DNA of 39,587 bases, taken from the NCBI GenBank assembly GCA_934402515.1, contig CAKRTZ010000020.1, positions 1 to 39,587 on the forward strand, in the 5' to 3' direction. Positions 24,338 to 33,154 of the stretch are shown piece by piece. Both the position numbers and the translations under genes were made by a program. Every line of letters begins with the position of its first letter. Positions within the stretch are counted from its first letter, which is position 1. Source of the DNA: an uncultured Lachnospiraceae bacterium (GTDB lineage: Bacteria > Bacillota > Clostridia > Lachnospirales > Lachnospiraceae). The notes under the pieces were generated by a model. That model saw only the letters and a list, made by a program, of their open reading frames with translations. It did not search any database and had not been told where the DNA came from.

Positions 24338-26149
24338 ATGCACCTTTCTCCCCGCAAAAAGCTATTATTTGCCATGCCAATCCTGGTATCGGTGCTGGCT
24401 GTCTTTCTTCTCTTCCACTTTCAACGGGATGAACACCTCTTTGCCTCCCTCTGTCAGAATCTTTTCACTACAGAGATGCAGGGAGATACTCTCACTATGC
24501 ATTACCACCTTCGGCATCCGGAGGACTTTCAAATCTATTCCTATGAACCAGCGCTTCCTGTTTACCAGGCCGGCAGTGAATTATCTGCCCCTGTTACTCT
24601 GGAAAATACACTGGCTAAGCTGAAACGTATTGATCCGGAGCATCTTTCGGAGCAGAACAGGTTTCTTTATCAGTTATTAAAGCGGTCTCTTACCCTGCAG
24701 CTGTCCCTCTCCCAATATTCCTACTATAGCGATCCTCTGTCTCCCTCTGGCGGGATGCAGACAGAACTGCCCCTGTTACTGACGGAATACCGTTTTGACA
24801 CCGTTCGGGATGTGGAAGATTATCTGGCACTTTTGGATCAATACGACTCCTATCTGTCTGGTCTGCTCATCTACGAACAGGAAAAGGCAGCTGCCGGCAA
24901 ATTCATGGCAGAATCCTCAGCCCAGAAGGTGATTGAACAGTGCCACAGCTTATTGGATCATCAACAGTTGCTGGAGGGAACCCATTTTTTGCAGATTACC
25001 TTTCGGGAGCGAACCGAGGAGTTATATCAAAACCAGATACTATCCCACGAACAAAAGAACCGTTACGATGAGGAAAATGACCGCCTGCTTCAAACCGTGG
25101 TTCAACCGGCCTATGAAACGCTTGCCGACGGGCTGGAAATTCTGAAAGGCCAGTCCCGACAGTTGGCAGGATTATCCACCTATCCCCAGGGTTCCGACTA
25201 CTATGCATTATACTTTCGCAGCCAAACCGGTTCTTCCCGCACTCCTGCTGCGTGGAAAGAGGTGCTTGCCGACGAAATCGGACAGTCCTATCAGGAATTG
25301 AGTGAACTTTTTGCCGCTCATCCGGAGATTCGCAGCAACTTAAGTTCCGGTTCTCTTTCCTTCCCTCTCACGGATGCAGAAGCCATTCTGAACCAGCTGG
25401 AGTTCCGGATGCAGGAGGACTTTCCGGCACTTCCGGTTCCCGTAAAATGCAAGGTAAAAACAGTGTCCGACTGCCTGTCCCCTTATGTAGCCCCTGCCTA
25501 TTATCTGACTCCTGCCATTGATGCCACTACAGAAAATGTCATTTACCTAAATCCCCGTTCCGCTCCGGAACCGGTGGAATTATACACCGTGCTGGCCCAC
25601 GAAGGATTTCCCGGGCATCTATACCAGAGTGTCTACTCCACAGAATTTCTCTCCTCCCAAAAGGTGTTGCCACTTCGTCACCTTATGGGATGCAGCGGCT
25701 ACGCAGAAGGCTGGGCTCTTTATGTGGAGTTTCTATCCTACGATTACGGAGCACAGCTTCTCCGGGAACAGGGAATGGAACTGGACAGCTACTGTTGTGA
25801 GGCCCTGAAACTCAATCGCCGTCTCCAACTGGCTCTGCTTTCCCTTTTGGACATCAGTGTCCACAATGACGGCGCCGATGAAAAACAGGTAGCCACCATT
25901 TTAAAAAATTTCGGATTATCGAATGGATCGAGAGTTTACGCTTATCTGGTGGAGGAACCTGCCAATTATTGTAAATATTTCATCGGTTATCTGGAAATTC
26001 TATCCCTGAAGCAGGAAGCTGAGTCACTCTGGGGAGAACAATATTCTGACCGGCAATTTCATCAGTTTTTATTGGAATGTGGCTCCGGTGATTTTGAAGC
26101 GATCCATCAGAAGCTGATTGAGTCAGGCATCGGTCAGTCAGTGTCTTAG
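24338..26149 (+). CDS. DUF885-family metallopeptidase, membrane-anchored
   Basis: 603 residues. An N-terminal signal-anchor (RKKLLFAMPILVSVLAVFLL) puts the enzyme outside the cell. The DUF885 zinc motif HEGFPGH is at 421-427 and a downstream Glu457 lies in EGWALYVE, both as in known family members thought to act as carboxypeptidase-like or dipeptidase-like enzymes. No lipobox Cys is seen. Substrate unknown. The only RBS lies inside a terminator-like hairpin. Its stop overlaps the stop of the convergent AEC gene. Confidence 0.85.
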   Translation: MHLSPRKKLLFAMPILVSVLAVFLLFHFQRDEHLFASLCQNLFTTEMQGDTLTMHYHLRHPEDFQIYSYEPALPVYQAGSELSAPVTLENTLAKLKRIDPEHLSEQNRFLYQLLKRSLTLQLSLSQYSYYSDPLSPSGGMQTELPLLLTEYRFDTVRDVEDYLALLDQYDSYLSGLLIYEQEKAAAGKFMAESSAQKVIEQCHSLLDHQQLLEGTHFLQITFRERTEELYQNQILSHEQKNRYDEENDRLLQTVVQPAYETLADGLEILKGQSRQLAGLSTYPQGSDYYALYFRSQTGSSRTPAAWKEVLADEIGQSYQELSELFAAHPEIRSNLSSGSLSFPLTDAEAILNQLEFRMQEDFPALPVPVKCKVKTVSDCLSPYVAPAYYLTPAIDATTENVIYLNPRSAPEPVELYTVLAHEGFPGHLYQSVYSTEFLSSQKVLPLRHLMGCSGYAEGWALYVEFLSYDYGAQLLREQGMELDSYCCEALKLNRRLQLALLSLLDISVHNDGADEKQVATILKNFGLSNGSRVYAYLVEEPANYCKYFIGYLEILSLKQEAESLWGEQYSDRQFHQFLLECGSGDFEAIHQKLIESGIGQSVS

Positions 26150-27093
26150 ATCAATCCGAAGCTGCGCAGCAGATAGAGCCAGAAGGTCATGCTGACTGCG
26201 CTTAAAAAGGTCGTCGTCACCACCACGCTGGAGGTCAGTGTCCCTTCATGGTGCATATTCTGTGCCATAATATAACAGCTGACCGTAGTGGGGGCACCCA
26301 GCATCACCAGAAGGGCAACCAGTTTCGCGTCCCGGAATCCCAGCTGTACTGCCAACGGCAGAAAACAGGCCGGTTGAATCACCAGTTTAATCAGGCTGCA
26401 GATGATCGTAGGTTTGATCAATGCCAGTGCCTTACGTCCCTCAAAGCCTGCTCCCAGTCCGATCAGCGCCAATGGTGTAGCAAGAGATGCCATACTGGAA
26501 ATTGTTTTCTGGATGATCATGGGAAAAGAAAAGGGCATCAGTGACATCAGCACACCGAAAACAATTCCCAGGATAATCGGATTTGTGGCAATCCCTTTTA
26601 AAGATTTCATTAATTGCTGTTTGGAAAAACCACTCTGCCCCGGAGCAGTAAAAGACAATACGATAACAGCTGCTACGTTATATAAAGGTACCGTGGCAAG
26701 AATCATAAGCGGTGCCATTCCTGAGGTTCCATAAATATTTTGAATAAAAGCCACGCCAAGTACTGCAGCGCTTCCCCGATAAGATGCCTGTACAAATTCT
26801 CCCGTCAGTTCTTTGCTCTTCAAGAATTTCCCCGCCATGAACCAAATCAATAAAATGCAGAACAGGGTTACAAAAAAACAATATAACACATAGGAAGTAT
26901 CCCACACGGCAGAAAAGTCCGAAGAGGATAAATCATAGAATAATAACACCGGTAATGTAACCTTATAATTAAAGGAATTAAGGGTTTTTATAAAAGGCCC
27001 GTCCACAATTTTTACCTGGCGCAGGAAGTAGCCTACCACCATCATGAGAAAAATCGGTACCGTTGCGTTTAAGCTGAAAATCAGATTGTCCAT
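26146..27093 (-). CDS. AEC-family transporter
   Basis: 315 residues with ten predicted membrane helices in two halves, the usual AEC (auxin efflux carrier) layout, with PIFLMMVVGYFLR at the start and GLGAGFEGRKAL in the middle loop. Family members in bacteria move organic acids such as malate, malonate or lactate; the substrate here cannot be read. The stop codon shares bases with that of the DUF885 gene on the other strand, leaving no terminator between. Confidence 0.85.
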   Translation of the reverse strand: MDNLIFSLNATVPIFLMMVVGYFLRQVKIVDGPFIKTLNSFNYKVTLPVLLFYDLSSSDFSAVWDTSYVLYCFFVTLFCILLIWFMAGKFLKSKELTGEFVQASYRGSAAVLGVAFIQNIYGTSGMAPLMILATVPLYNVAAVIVLSFTAPGQSGFSKQQLMKSLKGIATNPIILGIVFGVLMSLMPFSFPMIIQKTISSMASLATPLALIGLGAGFEGRKALALIKPTIICSLIKLVIQPACFLPLAVQLGFRDAKLVALLVMLGAPTTVSCYIMAQNMHHEGTLTSSVVVTTTFLSAVSMTFWLYLLRSFGLI

Positions 27094-27109
27094 GAAAACT
27101 CCTTATCGC

Positions 27110-27138
27110 TTGCTGTTTCACTTTTCTTTCATTATAAT
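27110..27138 (+). promoter_or_regulatory. Promoter of the Mrr-type nuclease gene
   Basis: TTGCTG (27110-27115), 17 bases, then a consensus TATAAT (27133-27138). The predicted transcript start lies only a few bases before the ATG at 27151, which argues for a later start codon. Confidence 0.62.
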
Positions 27139-27174
27139 CATTCCTATACTATGCTTCTCAGACAAGGTTGTCAA

Positions 27175-27675
27175 ATGGGATTGCTTTTATTTGAAGTAGA
27201 AAGGTTTGTTGAAAACATCGATATGAAGACAGAATATATGATGGCCGCAGCTGCCATAGCTGTGGTGGTAATTTTAATTTTTGTAATATTTCGCCTGCTA
27301 AAGCGTAAGCCCCATCCCCTTCCCTTTGATGAGATGGAAGGACATGACTTTGAATATTTCTGTGCAGATCTTTTGCAGAAGCACGGTTTTCTTGATGTAC
27401 AGGTGACGAAAGGAAGCGGCGATTACGGCATTGATATTCTGGCGGAAAAGGACGGGGTCACCTACGCCATCCAGTGCAAACGTTACCAGGAGCCGGTAGG
27501 GGTAAAAGCCATCCAGGAAGCCTATGCCGGCAGAGATTACTATGACCGTATGGTGGGTGCCGTCCTCACTAACCAATATTTCACATCCCCGGCTGTGGAG
27601 GCTGCCAAAAAACTGAAGATCCTTCTGTGGGACAGAGGCTACCTGGAGGAAATGATGGAAGAAGAGAACAATTAA
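27175..27675 (+). CDS. Membrane-anchored Mrr-type restriction-like endonuclease
   Basis: A membrane helix (AAAAIAVVVILIFVIF) with a basic flank is followed by an Mrr_cat/PD-(D/E)xK nuclease domain: FEYFCADLLQKHGF, GSGDYGIDILAE with the metal-binding Asp, and AIQCKRY with the Gln-x-Lys pair. Mrr proteins cleave modified DNA in E. coli; small membrane-linked forms are of unclear role. I chose the ATG at 27175 (AAGG seven bases upstream). The ATG at 27151 is almost at the transcript start and the ATG at 27223 is also possible. No methyltransferase or other restriction gene is near. Confidence 0.75.
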   Translation: MGLLLFEVERFVENIDMKTEYMMAAAAIAVVVILIFVIFRLLKRKPHPLPFDEMEGHDFEYFCADLLQKHGFLDVQVTKGSGDYGIDILAEKDGVTYAIQCKRYQEPVGVKAIQEAYAGRDYYDRMVGAVLTNQYFTSPAVEAAKKLKILLWDRGYLEEMMEEENN

Positions 27676-27707
27676 ATATTATGTCGTGTTTTAACTTTTC
27701 GTCCAAA

Positions 27708-28235
27708 TTAGACAAAACCGGCAAGAATGGCACTTGCAATCACGCCTGCCAAACTGGAAAGTAAAGCTCCCGCCAATGTCCATCTGGTCTTTGTAACCCG
27801 CGCCACCAGAAAATAGACGGACATGGTATAAAAAATGGTCTCGGTACAGCTCACTACGATTGACACAAACATACCGATATAGGAATCTGTTCCAAACTGT
27901 TTAAACAGGGATAATACCATGCCTGTGGCGGCAGATGAGGAAAACATTTTGATAAATAACAGCGGTAATGTTACAGCAGGAATATGGCAGAAGTCTGCTA
28001 AAGGAGTCAACATTTGTGCCAGAAAATCAAGAAATCCTGAAGCGCGAAGCACTCCCACTGCAATCATCAGCCCCACCAGGGTGGGCATAATCTGAATCAC
28101 TGTCTGAAATCCATCTTTTGCTCCTTTTACAAATTCTTCGTAAATTCTTACCTGGTGCAATAATCCATACCCCACTACGAAAAACAACAATAACGGGATG
28201 ATCAGATTCGATACATTGGATAGAATGTGTCCCAT
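27708..28235 (-). CDS. spmB: Spore maturation protein B
   Basis: 175 residues, four predicted membrane helices, with the SpmB-type KGAKDGFQTVIQIMPTLVGL and the helix-loop rich in FIKMFSSSAATGM. SpmA and SpmB together are needed for spore-core dehydration in Bacillus. It follows spmA after 10 bases. Presence of the pair does not prove sporulation, since non-sporulating relatives keep them. Confidence 0.9.
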   Translation of the reverse strand: MGHILSNVSNLIIPLLLFFVVGYGLLHQVRIYEEFVKGAKDGFQTVIQIMPTLVGLMIAVGVLRASGFLDFLAQMLTPLADFCHIPAVTLPLLFIKMFSSSAATGMVLSLFKQFGTDSYIGMFVSIVVSCTETIFYTMSVYFLVARVTKTRWTLAGALLSSLAGVIASAILAGFV

Positions 28236-28245
28236 CTCAGCCCTC

Positions 28246-28860
28246 CTACTGTCTTTTCCTAATGGTCATACATTTACAGAAAATGATGGCAGCCAGAGTA
28301 CTGACCAGGGTGGCAAGGATCGCCGGTGCAATAACCGCAGTGGGATCCGGGCTTCCATACTGGCTTCGGTAAGCAATAATTGTCACAGGAATCAGCTGCA
28401 GAGAGGATATATTTAACACCAGGAAGGTACACATTTCATCACTGGCAGATGCCGTCGATTTCACAGAGGCCTCTCCACTTTGCTGTCTCTCCTGCTCCAG
28501 ATCAGCCAGCGCCTCCATCGCTTTTAGTCCGGCAGGTGTTGCAGCCCAGCCCAGTCCCAGGATATTGGCAATAACATTCGTGGAAATATATTCCAAAGCA
28601 GGATGCTTCGCCGGAATCTTTGGAAACATAAAATGAATGACAGGGCGAATAGCCTCTGTCATTTTTTCAATGAGCCCCGCCTCTTTTGCAATCTGCATCA
28701 GACCTACCCACAGGGACATGACACCGATCATGGTAATGCAGATGGAGACTGCCTCCCCTGCACTATCTAAAACAGCCTGGGTCACAGCTTCCAGATTTCC
28801 GGTTGCTGCTCCGTACAGTACTCCAACGGCAATCATGATTCCCCACATATAATCCAACAT
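28246..28860 (-). CDS. spmA: Spore maturation protein A
   Basis: About 204 residues from the ATG at 28860, which gives the usual MLDYMWGIM start and has GGAG nine bases upstream; the ATG at 28875 would add five residues. Five or so membrane helices, a conserved segment ISTNVIANILGLGWAATP and MCTFLVLNISSLQLIP are SpmA marks. Paired with spmB. The region upstream holds a cluster of inverted CTTGCA repeats. Confidence 0.9.
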   Translation of the reverse strand: MLDYMWGIMIAVGVLYGAATGNLEAVTQAVLDSAGEAVSICITMIGVMSLWVGLMQIAKEAGLIEKMTEAIRPVIHFMFPKIPAKHPALEYISTNVIANILGLGWAATPAGLKAMEALADLEQERQQSGEASVKSTASASDEMCTFLVLNISSLQLIPVTIIAYRSQYGSPDPTAVIAPAILATLVSTLAAIIFCKCMTIRKRQ

Positions 28861-28918
28861 AGCTTTGCACTCCATACAGCTCTCTCTTAATACTATATGA
28901 AGACTTCTAAGGTTTATT

Positions 28919-29016
28919 CTTGCATATTGTCTGCATTTTGCAAGTGTGTTCTGGTAAATTCTTGCAGATTTTAGATGGTTTTTGCGGTAATATGCAAGTT
29001 CTATGGCTTGTATATT
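28919..29016. repeat. Cluster of CTTGCAxATT repeats in alternating orientation
   Basis: Copies: CTTGCATATT (28919-28928, plus), CTTGCAAAAT (28935-28944, minus), CTTGCAGATT (28961-28970, plus), CTTGCATATT (28989-28998, minus), and a weaker CTTGTATATT (29007-29016, plus). They form two inverted pairs in the 244-base AT-rich gap between rsmI and spmA. They look like repeated protein-binding sites; nothing else was recognised in this gap. Confidence 0.5.
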
Positions 29017-29119
29017 TATTTGTTATATTTGCATTTAATTTTATATTCTTCGGTTTTTGCTGAAATTTGACATTTCAGTAAGCCAGCTGTACCTTTTGCG
29101 TAGCTTTTTTATTTGTCGG

Positions 29120-29974
29120 CTACACATTTTTCCCCTCTACATTGATTGCCTGGTAGATTTCCCTTTTTCCTACTCCGCGGTCTTTTGCTACCTGTTTCAT
29201 GGCATTTTTCTGATCCATTCCCATCTTCTCATAATATGCCATGTGTTCTTCGATGGAAAGTTCCTGCCAGTTTGCCTGGGATTCTTTCTTACGTTCTTCC
29301 AGGCTTTTTCCTTCCACAACCAACACATATTCCCCTCTTGGATCTTCTTTTTCAAAGAGCTGCAGTGCCTGTTCCAACGTGGTGGGCAGGATCGTTTCAA
29401 ATTTCTTCGTCAGTTCCCGGCAGAGGGTCAGTTTCCGCTCTCCAAGTGTCTGATACAAGTCTTCCAGGGTTTTCACCAGATGGTGGGGTGCCTCGTATAG
29501 GATCATGGTGCGGGACTCATCCACCAGATCCTCCAATACTGCCTTTCGTTCTCTTTTATCCGCAGGCAAAAATCCTTCAAAACAAAAGCGTCTGGTGGAA
29601 AGCCCTGACATGGTAAGAGCCGTAATGCAGGCACAGGCTCCCGGCAGAGAAGTCACCGTGATTCCCGCTTCCTGGCAAAATTGAACCAATACTTCTCCTG
29701 GATCAGAGATTGCCGGAGTCCCTGCATCGGTAATCAGTGCAATATTTTTACCACTCTGGAGCTGCGCCACCAGCTGTTTTGCCTTTTCCACTTTATTAAA
29801 CTCATGATAGCTGGTCATGGGCGTGTGAATATCAAAATGATTCAGAAGCCGGATACTATTCCGCGTGTCCTCTGCCGCAATCACATCCACCATCTGTAGG
29901 GTTTCCACAACTCGGGGCGTCATATCCTGTAAATTTCCGATGGGTGTAGCGCATAAATATAGAGTTCCTGCCAT
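29120..29974 (-). CDS. rsmI: 16S rRNA (cytidine-1402-2'-O)-methyltransferase
   Basis: Methylates the 2'-OH of C1402 in the decoding centre with SAM. Starts MAGTLYLCATPIGNLQDMTP, has AAEDTRNS, the ALITDAGTPAISDPG loop, SLPGACA, and FCFEGFLPADK, all RsmI marks. I chose the ATG at 29974; the ATG at 30022 adds 16 residues unlike the family. It ends the long minus-strand run that starts at alkD. Confidence 0.95.
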   Translation of the reverse strand: MAGTLYLCATPIGNLQDMTPRVVETLQMVDVIAAEDTRNSIRLLNHFDIHTPMTSYHEFNKVEKAKQLVAQLQSGKNIALITDAGTPAISDPGEVLVQFCQEAGITVTSLPGACACITALTMSGLSTRRFCFEGFLPADKRERKAVLEDLVDESRTMILYEAPHHLVKTLEDLYQTLGERKLTLCRELTKKFETILPTTLEQALQLFEKEDPRGEYVLVVEGKSLEERKKESQANWQELSIEEHMAYYEKMGMDQKNAMKQVAKDRGVGKREIYQAINVEGKNV

Positions 29975-30037
29975 CCTCTCCCTGTTCCTTTCTTCTGGTT
30001 CCGCCGGGTATCCCTCCGGCAAAGAACTACCGCTTTC

Positions 30038-30775
30038 TTAATAACCGTATTGTTTCACTATCGTCTCTGTATACACGCCGGGACTTTCATAAATAATCAG
30101 AGGCGGCTCGATCTTCATGCGTGATTTGCCTCCCCGATTTGCTTCAATCAGCACCATATTGGGTTCTCTGTCAATATAAGGGTGTACCAGCTGCATCCTT
30201 TTCGGTTCCAGCTTGTACTTTGTCAACACTGTCATGATTTCAGCCAGCCGAAAGGGTCTATGTACCATAAAAAAATTACCACCGGGACGAAGCAGTTTCG
30301 CTGTTACTCTCACCACATCTTCCAGTGTGCAACAGATTTCATGCCTGGCAATAGCCTTGGGCTCCTCCGGATTGGCAATCCCATGATGTCCGATCATATA
30401 AGGTGGATTACAGGTGACCACATCAAAAGAGGCAGCTTTGAAAATCTTATCTGCCTCTTTCATGTCTCCCTGTACAATGTCGATTCGTGACTCAAGACCA
30501 TTCAGGAGTACGCTCCGTCTGGCCATATCTGCACTTTCTTCCTGAATCTCCAGTGCTGTAAAATGTTCCGCTTTGGTCTTTGCCGCCATCAGAATGGGAA
30601 TGATTCCTGTTCCTGTCCCCAGGTCCAGTACTTTGTCCTTCTCCTGGGCTCTGGCAAATCCGGTGAGAAGAACGGCGTCCATTCCGAAGCAGAATCGCCC
30701 CGGATTTTGGATAATCTGATACCCATTACGCTGCAAGTCATCCAGCCTCTCACCCTCTTTGAGATTAATTGTCAT
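30038..30775 (-). CDS. tRNA1(Val) (adenine37-N6)-methyltransferase-like
   Basis: 245 residues of the YfiC/TrmN6 type: the opening GYQIIQNPGRFCFGMDAVLL, SAM motif VLDLGTGTGIIP (49-60), and the amino-methyltransferase motif NPPY (123-126). It probably methylates an adenine in tRNA. It overlaps the ricT end by 11 bases, consistent with coupled expression. Confidence 0.88.
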   Translation of the reverse strand: MTINLKEGERLDDLQRNGYQIIQNPGRFCFGMDAVLLTGFARAQEKDKVLDLGTGTGIIPILMAAKTKAEHFTALEIQEESADMARRSVLLNGLESRIDIVQGDMKEADKIFKAASFDVVTCNPPYMIGHHGIANPEEPKAIARHEICCTLEDVVRVTAKLLRPGGNFFMVHRPFRLAEIMTVLTKYKLEPKRMQLVHPYIDREPNMVLIEANRGGKSRMKIEPPLIIYESPGVYTETIVKQYGY

Positions 30776-31694
30776 CGAGTTTAGACTTTCCTTCCTGTTT
30801 CTCCAGTTTTTCCAGTTTTTCTAACTCTTTTTCTTCCTGATTATTTCCCCTCTGGTCATTCTTTTGATTCTTATGGCGCTTACGATTGAAGCGAAGCTGA
30901 TCTACACGATACTCTTTCAGTTCCTTCTCATCTCCGGCCTCCACCAGCACTTTCACCGTCTGGCGCAGCACATTCACGCTGTGTACTTCCCCTTTCAGAT
31001 TGTCGTCGGTGGTCACATGATCTCCCACACCGGGAAGTTTGCGGTTCAATTCCTCATAGGTTTCTTCTTCATTTTTCAAGCAGCACATCAGACGACCACA
31101 TACACCGGAAATCTTGGTGGGATTCAGTGATAAATTCTGCTCCTTTGCCATTTTGATGGAAACCGGTGCAAACTCTGACAGATAAGAATGACAGCACAGG
31201 GGTCTTCCACAGATACCGATTCCTCCCAGAATCTTCGTCTCGTCCCGGACTCCAATCTGGCGAAGTTCTATGCGGGTACGGAACACGGATGCCAGATCCT
31301 TTACCAGTTCTCTGAAATCAATACGCCCATCCGCCGTAAAATAAAACAGAACCTTATTGTTGTCAAAGGTATACTCTGCATCAATGAGTTTCATATCCAG
31401 TCCATGTTTCCTGATCTTTTCTTGGCAGATCTTAAAGGCTTCTTTTTCCTTTTCCCGGTTCTGCTTTTCCTGTTCATCATCTCTCTCGGTTGCCACACGA
31501 AGAACAGACTTTAAGGGCTGGGTAAGCTTATCCTCCGCTATCTCCTTCGCCGGAGATACCACGGTGCCGTACTCGATGCCACGGACGGTTTCCACGATCA
31601 CATGATCTCCCCGCTTCACCGTATATTTACCGGGATCAAAAAAGTACACCTTGCCTGCCGTGCGAAAACGCACACCGATTATTTTTTTCATCAT
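30765..31694 (-). CDS. ricT: PSP1-domain protein RicT (YaaT)
   Basis: Subunit of the Y-complex that guides RNase Y maturation of mRNAs and affects sporulation in Bacillus. 309 residues; six Cys that hold Fe-S clusters are visible: Cys162, Cys167, Cys168 (GICGRPLCC) and Cys199, Cys204, Cys205 (GVCGRLMCC). The C-terminal 40 residues are Lys/Glu-rich and repetitive (KLEKLEK). It follows holB after nine bases; the holB-ricT neighbourhood is as in Bacillus. Confidence 0.93.
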   Translation of the reverse strand: MMKKIIGVRFRTAGKVYFFDPGKYTVKRGDHVIVETVRGIEYGTVVSPAKEIAEDKLTQPLKSVLRVATERDDEQEKQNREKEKEAFKICQEKIRKHGLDMKLIDAEYTFDNNKVLFYFTADGRIDFRELVKDLASVFRTRIELRQIGVRDETKILGGIGICGRPLCCHSYLSEFAPVSIKMAKEQNLSLNPTKISGVCGRLMCCLKNEEETYEELNRKLPGVGDHVTTDDNLKGEVHSVNVLRQTVKVLVEAGDEKELKEYRVDQLRFNRKRHKNQKNDQRGNNQEEKELEKLEKLEKQEGKSKLDDN

Positions 31695-31703
31695 CTATCA
31701 ACC

Positions 31704-32699
31704 TCACGAATTCTCTTTAATTGCCATCAGAAGCAACTCCATTGTCAGTTCAAAATTGACATTGGCCTTCAGACGGCTTTTTGCTTTATCCAGAGCCTTA
31801 AGAATATCTTCGATCCCCTCATAGGCACATCTGTCTGCACATTTTTTAATATACTGTATTTCTTCTTTAAATATCAAGTGATTGGCATCGTTGGTAGCCT
31901 TAAACAGCAGCACATCCCGATACCAGATCGCCAGAATATCCAGGTAATCTTCCACATCGAACTTGTATTCCTGAATTTTCTTTATGGCCGCCAGCATTTC
32001 GTTAATTTCCATATCCTGCACATATTTCAACATGGAAACAGCCTCTTCCTTGATATGGTCAAATTCCTCACTGGAGGCCAGCTGCCTTGCCTTTCCCAGA
32101 TTTCCTCTTGCAAAGGCGACACATACGTTTGCCTTGTAATCCGGTATCTGTAATTCCTCCATAAGATACTTTTTCACCAGATCATCTCTCACCGGTTTCA
32201 TGTTCAATACCACGCAGCGGCTCAAAATGGTGGGCAGTAAAGCGTCCACGTTCGTGGTAAGGATCAGGATAACCGCATAAGCAGGAGGCTCCTCCAACGT
32301 TTTAAGCAGGGCGTTCTGAGCCTGTGCCGTCATCTTCTCCCCCTCCTGGATGATATAAATCTTCCGGGGACTGCTGTAGGGCTTAATGGCAATATCCGTA
32401 TTGAGCTGCGTGCGGATATCATCCACGCCGATAGTGTTGGGCTTCTCATGGGTTACCCGGATAATGTCCGGCTGGTTGCCGGAAAGTGCCTGTTTGCAGG
32501 AATGACACTGCTGACAGGGTTCCACCCCGTCAGGGTGCTCACATTGCAACGCCATGGCAAACACGTTGGCAATAAACTCCTTGCCGGAAAAGCGTTCCCC
32601 ATTAATCACATAGGCATGAGAAATTTTTCCCTGTTCAATTGCATGTGTCAGATGATCCTTGATCTGTTCCTGACCGATGATGTCTTTAAAAGTCGCCAT
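31704..32699 (-). CDS. holB: DNA polymerase III subunit delta'
   Basis: Part of the clamp loader. 331 residues with an altered P-loop GERFSGKE (34-41), zinc-binding Cys53, Cys62, Cys65 and Cys68, the NALLKTLEEPP motif, and TILSRC. The P-loop change is usual for delta', which does not hydrolyse ATP. It sits between yaaR and ricT. Confidence 0.94.
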   Translation of the reverse strand: MATFKDIIGQEQIKDHLTHAIEQGKISHAYVINGERFSGKEFIANVFAMALQCEHPDGVEPCQQCHSCKQALSGNQPDIIRVTHEKPNTIGVDDIRTQLNTDIAIKPYSSPRKIYIIQEGEKMTAQAQNALLKTLEEPPAYAVILILTTNVDALLPTILSRCVVLNMKPVRDDLVKKYLMEELQIPDYKANVCVAFARGNLGKARQLASSEEFDHIKEEAVSMLKYVQDMEINEMLAAIKKIQEYKFDVEDYLDILAIWYRDVLLFKATNDANHLIFKEEIQYIKKCADRCAYEGIEDILKALDKAKSRLKANVNFELTMELLLMAIKENS

Positions 32700-32713
32700 T
32701 TTTCATTCCTCAA

Positions 32714-33154
32714 TCATGTGAAAATATCCAAAAGCAATCCCTCGATCTCTCCGATCTTCTGGAGGATTGCCAGATTATCCTGTTCTTCCTTTACCAGTTC
32801 CTGAGCCAGTTCATCCAGATTCTCATCAATGAGCCGGATGATACCATAAACCCGATGTCGTCCCCGCCGGTCCAGAAAATTTTCACGGCTGAAGGAATGG
32901 GATCGGTTAATGACCTCGTTCAAGAATTCCTTCACCAATGACCGGTATTTCTTCATATCCCGGATGTCCCGATGTTTTCCTAACCGATCACCCTGGGTTT
33001 TGATTTCTCCCATGAGCATCGAAAGCTTTTCCTGCAATTCCTGCTCTTCAATATGGCTGATCAGGGTAAATTTAAAAGTATCATCCGTGGGGCCTGCAGG
33101 TGTGGTTGCCTCAATGGGTGTGGCATTCGCCACCTGATTCACTTTAATCTCCAC
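32714..33154 (-). CDS. yaaR: YaaR family protein (DUF327)
   Basis: 146 residues, largely helical. The mid-region KYRSLVKEFLNEVINRSHSF and the RGRHRVYGIIRLIDENLDEL segment are YaaR hallmarks. Function unsettled; the gene accompanies holB and ricT in Firmicutes. It overlaps the gmk-like gene end by 11 bases. Confidence 0.85.
   Translation of the reverse strand: MEIKVNQVANATPIEATTPAGPTDDTFKFTLISHIEEQELQEKLSMLMGEIKTQGDRLGKHRDIRDMKKYRSLVKEFLNEVINRSHSFSRENFLDRRGRHRVYGIIRLIDENLDELAQELVKEEQDNLAILQKIGEIEGLLLDIFT

Noticed and set aside
29049..29080. CTGAAAT/ATTTCAG hairpin after rsmI as a terminator
   Set aside because: A 7-bp stem is present but no T-run follows on the minus strand, so termination is not supported.
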